Shown piece after piece: positions 40,709 through 48,444 of a stretch of DNA of 64,000 nucleotides; the stretch's first letter is position 1; each line of letters starts with the position of its first letter. The position numbers and the translations under genes are program-made. Under the pieces are notes generated by a model, which had not been told where the DNA came from, made no database searches, and saw nothing but the letters and a program-made list of their open reading frames with translations. Source of the stretch: Bacillota bacterium (GTDB lineage Bacteria > Bacillota > Negativicutes > CTSoil-072); NCBI GenBank assembly GCA_017889545.1, contig JAGFZV010000007.1, forward strand, positions 1 through 64,000, in the 5' to 3' direction.

Positions 40709-40889
40709 CTTAGCAAAAAGTTATCCATATTCTTTCTGTACACAGCATAGATATGTATTATTATATATTCTTTATCCAGACTCACAATTCCTGTAGTGAA
40801 TCTTTTCAATTCCATAGCATTTTCCGTGCAAAATATATGGACGGTATGTAAATTTGCAATTTTCCTTCAGTCTAAAAACAATCGTGTTC

Positions 40890-40934
40890 TTGACAAACAA
40901 TGTGATGTAAAATAATATATGTATATACATATAT
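40890..40934 (+). promoter_or_regulatory. promoter and operator of marR-type gene
   Basis: TTGACA-17 nt-TAATAT, with palindrome ATATATGTATATACATATAT over and just downstream of the -10. Confidence 0.75.
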
Positions 40935-40951
40935 CGATTGGAGTGCACATC

Positions 40952-41389
40952 ATGTCTTGTTCTGATCTCTCTGGCGCGCGTCGCTGTGCTTGCGGCAATT
41001 TAAGAAGAACGACCCGATCGATTACGCAATTCTATGATCAATTTCTTCTGAAAAGCGGATTGCGAAGTCCGCAATTTTCGTTACTCTTAAACATTTCCCT
41101 GAATGAAAATATTTCAGTCGGAGAACTTGGATCTATACTGCTCATGGATCAGACCACAGTGACGCGTAACATCGAAATGTTAAAAAAGAATGGTTACGTT
41201 ACGATCATAAAAGATCCTGCCGATGCCAGGAGAAAGACCATTTCGATAACCGAAAGCGGAGCCGATAAACTTGCAGAATCCATGCCGCTTTGGGAGCAAG
41301 CTCAATCACAAATCGAAAAGGGCCTCGGCACCGAGAGATACCGCGACTTTTTGAAGACATTAAAGGACATCACCCAATTAGTTCAGTAA
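40952..41389 (+). CDS. MarR-family transcriptional regulator, Cys-containing N-terminus
   Basis: wHTH LGSILLMDQTTVTRNIEMLKKNGYVTIIKDPADARRKTISIT; start chosen at MSCSDLSGARRCACGN within ORF 40919..41389. Confidence 0.88.
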   Translation: MSCSDLSGARRCACGNLRRTTRSITQFYDQFLLKSGLRSPQFSLLLNISLNENISVGELGSILLMDQTTVTRNIEMLKKNGYVTIIKDPADARRKTISITESGADKLAESMPLWEQAQSQIEKGLGTERYRDFLKTLKDITQLVQ

Positions 41390-41400
41390 TTTTTAGCACT

Positions 41401-41420
41401 TTACATGTATATACATGTAA
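41401..41420. promoter_or_regulatory. second MarR-type operator
   Basis: perfect palindrome TTACATGTATATACATGTAA, core ATGTATATACAT identical to the one at 40919-40930. Confidence 0.75.
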
Positions 41421-41501
41421 TTAAAAAGATTTTACTGCACTTTCACTTCATTTCACTAGTATTTGCCAAAACAGGCGAACAAAATATGAGGAGGAACGGC
41501 T

Positions 41502-42269
41502 TTGAGTAAGGAAAAGATTAGAAAGTATATCCTGGATTTGGGCGTCGATGATGTAGGTTTTGCTAAAGTGGAGGATTATCATAGCCCGAAATCGTATGAG
41601 ATCGAAAGATTTTTGCCGGGGGCCAAAACGATCATTTCCCTGGTTTTCCGGGAACTGGACACTTGCGAAAGTCCCAGCGTCACCATCGCCATGAATGGCC
41701 GGCTGGACATGAATTACTTTCAGCGGTCCTGCAACTACCAGATCAATCGTTTCCTGACACGTGAATTTCAGGCCAAAGTGGTGAATATGCCCTACTCTTC
41801 CCCTATGGAACTGCATAAGGACAGAATGGCAGTTGCCGATTTTTCCCATCGTCATGCGGCGGTTGCTGCAGGCCTAGGAACATTTGGCCGGCATAACCTG
41901 GTCATCCATCCACGCTTCGGAACACGGATCGGCTTAACCGCCTTCGTTACCGATCTTGAGTTGGAACCGGATGAGAAAATAAATCAGGACCTCTGCATTC
42001 ATTGCGATCTGTGTGTCAAAAACTGTCCCGGAGGAGCGCTTGATGAGGCTGGCAAAACAAACATTGCTAAATGCATAAAGCACTCGCAGCCCTATGGATT
42101 GCGTACGAACATCGGCTTTTGGCAACAGTTTGCCGATAGTCGGCCGGAAGAGCAGAAGCAGATGTTCACCGATGAAAAATACTGGCGCTTGCAGCAGGCT
42201 CATTCGATTGGAATGCAATATTACTGCTTTAACTGCATGAAATCTTGCCCGGTAGGATTAAACACTTAG
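41502..42269 (+). CDS. QueG-like [4Fe-4S] ferredoxin-domain oxidoreductase
   Basis: TTG start after GAGGAG; CIHCDLCVKNCPGGAL and CFNCMKSCPVG; AVAAGLGTFGRHNLVIHPRFGTRI. Confidence 0.82.
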   Translation: MSKEKIRKYILDLGVDDVGFAKVEDYHSPKSYEIERFLPGAKTIISLVFRELDTCESPSVTIAMNGRLDMNYFQRSCNYQINRFLTREFQAKVVNMPYSSPMELHKDRMAVADFSHRHAAVAAGLGTFGRHNLVIHPRFGTRIGLTAFVTDLELEPDEKINQDLCIHCDLCVKNCPGGALDEAGKTNIAKCIKHSQPYGLRTNIGFWQQFADSRPEEQKQMFTDEKYWRLQQAHSIGMQYYCFNCMKSCPVGLNT

Positions 42270-42345
42270 CGAACAGCCTTATTGCCGTGCAGAACCGATA
42301 TCGAAATATTGAGCTGTGAGTAAAGCCGAAGAAGGACATAACAAT

Positions 42346-42489
42346 ATGGACTTTCAGGAAAATAATCATAATATTAATCTTGATGATTCGATCCTTGCAT
42401 TCAAGCTAAGCCAAACTTTTTGGCCTCTTGAATGCGAATTGGTCGCGCACTTAGGAATAGATAAGAGCAGAATATCAGAAGCCATCTAA
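42346..42489 (+). other. 47 aa short ORF, possible gene remnant at the island edge
   Basis: MDFQENNHNINLDDSILAFKLSQTFWPLECELVAHLGIDKSRISEAI; not in the ORF track. Confidence 0.25.
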
Positions 42490-42618
42490 AATACTGCTCG
42501 CGCAAATTTTTTCTTTTTATGGAAACTGTTTATTAGGCAACGTTTACCAAACTTTTCTGTCTATTATCTGGGTCCAAAAAGCGGATATGAAACAGGTACT
42601 CAGAACCTAGTCCGTACT

Positions 42619-45069
42619 TCAATAAATTGGAATTCTTGTAAGAGCCCCTACTCGCTTAAGCCCATTTTTAAAACATTCGCTTTTTGCACTATTCAATAAA
42701 ATATCGCGTAATATCTCCCAATATTCAAAACCTACATCTTTTGAGATTCCTGAACAAATACTAAATGCCAATTCTTCCTCAAACTCGACCCATTTATCAC
42801 TTAATATTACTTGAGTTCTAGCCGAATTTAAATCCAAATCTCTTTTTCCGCATATATCTATAACCAGTAACATTGGAAATGGCCAAGATAATTTTACTTG
42901 GTTCTTTTGCAACCTCCATGATGGCGTAACTATGCTAGCTGGCACTTCAACGCCATGCAATGAAAGCTTTGCTTTGGATTCAGCTAAGGATCTTGTATTT
43001 GAACTTTCCTCAATTTCCCCATCATCATTGATTGTTATGGATGTTGACTTTAATTCAAGTTCATTATCCTTTATGCTTATATGTTTGTCTAAATGGTAGG
43101 TTTCCCCTTCGATATCAATGTGCTTTGATGGCATATCCACCGTTTTAACTGGCATATTGCGCATTTCTAATATCGCAACAATTGCTGACCCAACAAAACC
43201 CGCAGATCTCTCATCAAGCTTTATCTCAATCTCTCGAATATTTTCATGCTCATCCCAAGAGTAATTTTTGAGAGACTCCGCAATATTTTTCTGAAAGCTG
43301 TTCTCATTCCATAATTGGGTTATATGTTCAGTCTTTATCAAAATTTTCAAAGGAGGATTTGGTATTACCGTCTCTACCGCTTTAATAAATTGTTCATCTG
43401 ACATGTTTTCCCATGGGTTATTTTTTTTTCGCAGAATTAGTCTTGTGCTGGTGCCAGGTATTTTGCGATTTCCTTGCTTTATCCAAAAAATACTCTCCTG
43501 GCCTTCAACAATTATATTAAGCGGCGCACTAGATTCATGAGGACCATAAACTCGGCGAGTATCGACTATAAGAGTATCGGATATCATAAAGCACGACAAG
43601 ATACCAATACCGAATCTCGATGTTGGAGTGAAATCGGCATTACTCTCCGATTTTAGATCATAAAATTCGCTCGATACATAGAAAGAAGAACCTATTCTTG
43701 TATAATAGTTATCGACAATGTGTTGATCCATTCCACTCCCATTATCAATAACTTCGAGAACGTATTCGCTGTTTTCCTTAAAATACCGGACTTCTATCTC
43801 AGGAGAGTATGTTGTATCCCATTTTTTCTCAAGTGCTTTTCTCAGCAAGCATGCATCGATGGAATTCTGCAATAATTCCCGAAGTGCCACTTCTGGATTG
43901 CCATATAGCTTAGTCCCCATTAGCAAATCGATAACTTGAGCTTTGCTCAGGTTAAATTGGGTTTTTCTATATAAATACTGCGGATCTCCATTTATATTTT
44001 TCTTTGTTTCAATCTTTTCTCTATTAACTCTAAGAGGTAAATCAATAAGCATTTTTCGTTCTCGAATGCGCGGCTCCTTATTGAGCGTATACAGAACATT
44101 ATTGCATATACTCAACTCATTATCTATCAAATCACAGAATGAATGAATTGACGCTTCTATTGCCGGATGCACGCATTTCGCTTGAAAACAAATCTCTCTA
44201 TTGTTTATTACCCACGCGTCAATTGACCGATGTTTATTCCACTCCTTGATTGACACAGGGTGTTTAACAGTCAAATTGGAAAATAGTACTGAAGGAGTTC
44301 TCTTTGCATCAAAATCCAAAATATCCGCCAACCTTAATACAATCGCTATAAACGGCAAACATGCAAAAGTTTCAGGCCCACATAGCAAATTATTATCCAA
44401 GTTGAGCAAAAAAACGGCATCTTCATTGTGGCTAAAACATATTTCTGCAAATTCAACTGTCAAATCTACATCTCTGTATTTTATCTTACCGTTCCAATCG
44501 TTTTCAATAATCTCTCTTGCTCTTAACGCATGAGTATTTCTAATATATTCGGAAATCAAATATGCCTTAAGCGTCTCGGAAGTTGCGTTTTCCCCCTCGG
44601 TGTCTAATACTTCTATTTGTTTAAGTTGCTCTGGTCTAGCAGCACAATGCCGCTTAAACCTTGTGTATTGTTCTACTGCCTCTTCATCAACAAATGCCGG
44701 CGTCTTATCCCAAATTCTTCTCCAATTTGCTACATGCTCTCCGCTAGGCGCCATACCAATATCATGAAAAAACGCACTTAAAATCATCAACATCAATTCT
44801 GGCACTGTCAAACTATCAATGCAATCTTCAGGAAGAAGCGCTTCCATCAAGCCTAATACTCTGAACAGGTGCTCCCCATCGTGTAAAGTGAACTCTCCCA
44901 TATGTTGGAGAACAATTTTAGTCCTATGATACGCATAATAAGTGGCATCATCAACCAATGACAATGCGTGCGAACCTGACGGATCACTGCCACATTTTTC
45001 TTTTAACTTCAAATATATTTTGCTTTTTGCAAGGCGTACTTGAGTTTCGGCATGCCAGTCGTCGTTCAT
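42619..45069 (-). CDS. HD-domain and Hsp90/GHKL ATPase fusion protein
   Basis: N-terminal HD motifs (HDGEHLFRV, AFFHDIGMAPSGEH, RLADILDFDAKRTPS); HtpG-like VALRELLQNSIDAC, VIDNGSGMD, SRFGIGILSCFMISD; start taken at MNDDWHAET. Confidence 0.85.
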   Translation of the reverse strand: MNDDWHAETQVRLAKSKIYLKLKEKCGSDPSGSHALSLVDDATYYAYHRTKIVLQHMGEFTLHDGEHLFRVLGLMEALLPEDCIDSLTVPELMLMILSAFFHDIGMAPSGEHVANWRRIWDKTPAFVDEEAVEQYTRFKRHCAARPEQLKQIEVLDTEGENATSETLKAYLISEYIRNTHALRAREIIENDWNGKIKYRDVDLTVEFAEICFSHNEDAVFLLNLDNNLLCGPETFACLPFIAIVLRLADILDFDAKRTPSVLFSNLTVKHPVSIKEWNKHRSIDAWVINNREICFQAKCVHPAIEASIHSFCDLIDNELSICNNVLYTLNKEPRIRERKMLIDLPLRVNREKIETKKNINGDPQYLYRKTQFNLSKAQVIDLLMGTKLYGNPEVALRELLQNSIDACLLRKALEKKWDTTYSPEIEVRYFKENSEYVLEVIDNGSGMDQHIVDNYYTRIGSSFYVSSEFYDLKSESNADFTPTSRFGIGILSCFMISDTLIVDTRRVYGPHESSAPLNIIVEGQESIFWIKQGNRKIPGTSTRLILRKKNNPWENMSDEQFIKAVETVIPNPPLKILIKTEHITQLWNENSFQKNIAESLKNYSWDEHENIREIEIKLDERSAGFVGSAIVAILEMRNMPVKTVDMPSKHIDIEGETYHLDKHISIKDNELELKSTSITINDDGEIEESSNTRSLAESKAKLSLHGVEVPASIVTPSWRLQKNQVKLSWPFPMLLVIDICGKRDLDLNSARTQVILSDKWVEFEEELAFSICSGISKDVGFEYWEILRDILLNSAKSECFKNGLKRVGALTRIPIY

Positions 45070-45164
45070 TTTATACCTTCTTTGCGTTTCAAATGCGATT
45101 TTCGCTTGAAATCGCACGTTGAAAACTAATTATTTTTATTGCAATGACAGTAAAAATGATCAAA

Positions 45165-45435
45165 TTTTTACTGCAAAGGAATCCTGAAATATCTTTTCTA
45201 GCACACCTTTCCATTGGGGAGAAACTACTAAATTTTCTTGCCAATTATCATCTAAACTTTTGATACTACGGCCTTTATCCTGTATCTCTCAGTCACTAAA
45301 AAACCTCTCAAGCTCTCCGAAATTATTTCAAGTTTCTCATCACTTCTCTTCTGCCAGCATGTTGTTGCGATTAGGATTCGTCTTTTAGGTAGCGCACAGA
45401 ATGTGTCGATACTAAAAGAGCTAATTTCCGAGCTC
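45165..45435 (-). pseudogene. decayed ORF fragment upstream of the HD-Hsp90 gene
   Basis: minus strand reads SIDTFCALPKRRILIATTCWQKRSDEKLEIISESLRGFLVTERYRIKAVVSK, then after a one-base shift SLDDNWQENLVVSPQWKGVLEKIFQDSFAVKI*. Confidence 0.45.
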
Positions 45436-45436
45436 T

Positions 45437-45631
45437 TTATGAGCTTATTATGAGCTTTTTCCCTGGATAGCCCGGCACCACTTTCGTTCTTCGCCCAAAG
45501 CCATCCAGTTCGACTGATCCCAAGTGTTTCAGTTGCTCAAGGTCGCACCGAAGTGTTGGATCGGAAAAGTTGTCGTTCATTCCGGCCATAATCTCGCTTA
45601 ATGAAATGGTCCTTGGCGACAGTACCCGCAA
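45437..45631 (-). pseudogene. fragment of a helix-turn-helix C-terminus (Fic-associated type)
   Basis: LSEIMAGMNDNFSDPTLRCDLEQLKHLGSVELDGFGRRTKV resembles a winged helix at the end of Fic-like proteins; no upstream domain in frame. Confidence 0.35.
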
Positions 45632-45949
45632 GTTTCTGCGCTGCGCGGCGTCAAATTATGTTTCACCCGAATCGGTGGGTATAACCATTGATCAGGAAGC
45701 GTACGCCCATTGCGACTGCCTTCTCCAGAAATTTCGGTTCCGGATCCCACCTATAGAATTCAGCACTCTCTAATTCTTCGGCCTGTTTTCCACTATCTGC
45801 TGCAAGAAGACCCGCATCCGAAGCAAAGGATGGATAAAATGACGTTAGCGGCGCAATGATGAAACCTACAGTACGATGACGCGTTCCCGGAAACGAATGT
45901 ATTGAGGCTTGGGACAGCGGCGGTGGCGATAACGAGAGCGGCCCGAGAA

Positions 45950-46046
45950 CCGGGAGCGGAGAGACGCGCAGTGGATAGCAGCCCGGTCGCTGGAACGCGG
46001 ATGGCGGCAGTTGTAATATAATTGTTTTGTCGCAATACTTCTGTGC
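45950..46046. repeat. GC-rich direct repeat, copy B (downstream of the RT gene)
   Basis: core CCGGGAGCGGAGAGACGCGCAGTGGATAGCAGCCCGGTCGCTGGAACGCGGATGGCGGCAGT, then CTTCTGTGC; about 70% identical to copy A. Confidence 0.6.
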
Positions 46047-46174
46047 AATTCCTTTTCGTTGTGATGAAATGCAGGAATCAGGGACAAAGACCTTAACGAG
46101 GTCTTTTATAGCGAAAAATATTTTATACTATAGAAACGATTGTTACACAAAAAGGCATAAAAGTTCTATTGCCC

Positions 46175-47716
46175 TTATTTTTTAGACCAAAGAATGAGTA
46201 GTTCATCTAGTTTGTCTTCCTTAGATACCTGACTGAAAAAGAAGCGTTTCTCCTCTCTGGGCAATTTTGAGCATGCAACCAGGAAGGCTCTTTGCGTCCA
46301 ACGATCCATTCCCCGATAATGCTCTTTCAATTCACGCAACCAATCTGCTGCATCATACTTGAAAGCCGCAATTATGGTTTCTCTTTTTAAGTTTGAAGGG
46401 TTCGCTTGATAATTTCTCAGTATTTTTTCGAAGTGATTAAGTTCGAGCTTTCTATTAAATAAAGAATAGATTGAAAGCTGATAGTATTCATTTGCTTGAA
46501 TTATTGGATCGTCAAGTAAGTTTAGTATTTTTTCCCCCAATATAGGCCAGTCCGATGCACTGAAATTGCTTACTGAAACAAAATATTGACATATATCATT
46601 TAAAGCAGGCATTAATTTGTTTATATTATCGACACAATAATTTACCGCGCCAGGGTGACCAACTTGGGATAGCCTTCGGATAAACCATCTAAGGCGAGTA
46701 TAATCTGGTTCTGTTTGTGATATATAGTCATTAAATATTTTTGTTATTGATTCATCATTAAAAGAGTTAAGTTCCTCTGCTGAAAGCTGACTCAAATAGA
46801 TAATGCCGTAAGGATTGCCACCTGAGTGCTTTCGAATTATTTTTAACAGATTGGTCTCTAAATCGTTAATGGGTCGATCTTCCAACATTTCATTACAGTA
46901 TTTCTGAAAGTTCTCTTTATCGAGAATTTTCGTTTTATGTCTTTGCAGCATTAGACGTTGCTGTTTGTCCAAAATATCCGCTATTGTCAAAATGTTAATT
47001 TTTGCCTCGGTTTCCGAGTTGCAAAAAACGATAATATCGTCAACGAAGCGACAGAATTCAATTCCTCGAGTTACTAAGCTATTGTCAATCGGCTTTAAAG
47101 AAATTTCTGCTAACAAATGTGCGGAATGTGGTCCAACTGGGATACCTCTAGACGTTTTAGCCGTTATACTTTCCGATAATGCAATGATCCATTTGATTAC
47201 TTGATTTGGCAAACCACACTCAGCAAGTTGGTTCTCTAAAGTATGGTGATAAATCTGGTTGTAAAAGTCAGAGATATCTAGGACGAGCGCGTATTCAAAA
47301 GACTTGGATTTTTCAAAGCAATTTTTCCAAAATTCATTCCACGAAAAAATCTTATCATAGAAGTTACCACCGGGATCTGGTGCAAATCTATAACTAAATA
47401 CTCTGTTTTCCTCCACTGGTCTTCGTTTGCTCTCAATTTCAACTCCAAATTGGTACATTATCGCAGCTAAGAAAATGCTATCTAATGGATCTAGCTGTGT
47501 GGCTACTCGGTATGATAAGTCATCTTTAGGAACGATAAAGCGCCTAGCTGATCCTGGATTAACCTGACTAAGATCAAGGTCGGACAGAAAATTAATAGCC
47601 TCTTCACCTTGGCCTACTATAGCCTCAAATTCTATTGGTATTGGAAATAAATCAGAATCACCAATAGTTGTTAAATGATTTAAAGCCCATTTGATGGATA
47701 CAGCATCAATTTTCAT
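46175..47716 (-). CDS. reverse transcriptase of the UG/Abi (defense-associated) type
   Basis: LDISDFYNQIYHH (motif A), SRGIPVGPHSAHLLAEISLKPID (motif B), RFVDDIIVFC (motif C), HKTKIL (motif D), long helical C-terminal region; start at MKIDAVSIKWALNHL. Confidence 0.85.
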   Translation of the reverse strand: MKIDAVSIKWALNHLTTIGDSDLFPIPIEFEAIVGQGEEAINFLSDLDLSQVNPGSARRFIVPKDDLSYRVATQLDPLDSIFLAAIMYQFGVEIESKRRPVEENRVFSYRFAPDPGGNFYDKIFSWNEFWKNCFEKSKSFEYALVLDISDFYNQIYHHTLENQLAECGLPNQVIKWIIALSESITAKTSRGIPVGPHSAHLLAEISLKPIDNSLVTRGIEFCRFVDDIIVFCNSETEAKINILTIADILDKQQRLMLQRHKTKILDKENFQKYCNEMLEDRPINDLETNLLKIIRKHSGGNPYGIIYLSQLSAEELNSFNDESITKIFNDYISQTEPDYTRLRWFIRRLSQVGHPGAVNYCVDNINKLMPALNDICQYFVSVSNFSASDWPILGEKILNLLDDPIIQANEYYQLSIYSLFNRKLELNHFEKILRNYQANPSNLKRETIIAAFKYDAADWLRELKEHYRGMDRWTQRAFLVACSKLPREEKRFFFSQVSKEDKLDELLILWSKK

Positions 47717-47827
47717 ACAATCCCTCTTCCAATATTTAATTCGCATGTTATTATATCGGTTATTCATCTTGAAAGACTTTTTTGCCTGGATCTTAATGTA
47801 ACAACTGGAAGTTTGATGAATATAATT

Positions 47828-47910
47828 CCGCCGGAAGCGGAAAGCGGCGCAACGAATCGCAGCCCAGCCCGCAGGGACGCTGTTGGCGGCAGTAACTTTA
47901 TCTTCTGTGC
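47828..47910. repeat. GC-rich direct repeat, copy A (upstream of the RT gene)
   Basis: core CCGGAAGCGGAAAGCGGCGCAACGAATCGCAGCCCAGCCCGCAGGGACGCTGTTGGCGGCAGT, then CTTCTGTGC; same orientation as copy B. Confidence 0.6.
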
Positions 47911-48049
47911 GAAACAGCACCTCTTATATAGCAGGTGGCCTTGCCAATGCCTTGCTGCACCATGCTACTCAGAATTTCCGACGTTCTTGATTTCCCCAAT
48001 GACAACAGCTCCATGCCCTGTGCCACTGTGACCCTCCCTATTCCAAGAC

Positions 48050-48394
48050 AAACGCCAAAATTTTATTTTGTGACTCCACTGCTTTCTCATCTGCGTCCGT
48101 TTTTTTGTGTCCGGCTTCCCTGAGAGCGCCGCATTTTTATGATAAAACGTTACCTACACGAACATCCCGGTTTCAACAATGTCCGATTTTTGCAAACCGG
48201 CTTCCAAACGCAACCGAGTCAGCTTCTAGGTCCCACGCCCTCATTGATTCCAGCTTCCTTAAAAATGCGGGCAATGACCTTATTGCACACTTCCGAGCGA
48301 GCATCGAGAACCTCATTCAGCGTAATGCCCCTTGAAAATGCGCCCGGCAAAGTGATCCCAATCCAGGAATCATAAACGGCAACTTTAATGTCCT
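48050..48394 (-). pseudogene. remnant of an AlbA/RecG-like (HATPase_c_4) ATP-binding regulator C-terminus
   Basis: minus strand: DIKVAVYDSWIGITLPGAFSRGITLNEVLDARSEVCNKVIARIFKEAGINEGVG, frameshift, TRLRLEAGLQKSDIVETGMFV*VTFYHKNAALSGKPDTKK. Confidence 0.6.
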
Positions 48395-48444
48395 AACTGC
48401 GAAAACAGGCCACCCGCCAATTCTTTATGGTCGATTGTTCATCC

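Noticed and set aside
40709-40889. SAM riboswitch or S-box upstream of metF
   Set aside because: AT-rich divergent intergenic region without the conserved SAM riboswitch core motifs.
42290-42500. attL-like copy of the tRNA-Leu(CAA) 3' end at the left island edge
   Set aside because: No match to TGGTGCCGAAGGCCGGACTCGAACC was seen by eye; the left boundary remains undefined.
45793-46087. Two overlapping minus-strand ORFs (80 and 73 aa)
   Set aside because: Biased, low-complexity translations of a GC-rich repeat in two frames; more likely non-coding.
45950-47910. Diversity-generating retroelement (template/variable repeat pair around an RT)
   Set aside because: Differences between the two repeats are not restricted to adenines in either copy, there is a one-base indel and a ~20 nt gap, and no target C-type lectin gene was recognised.
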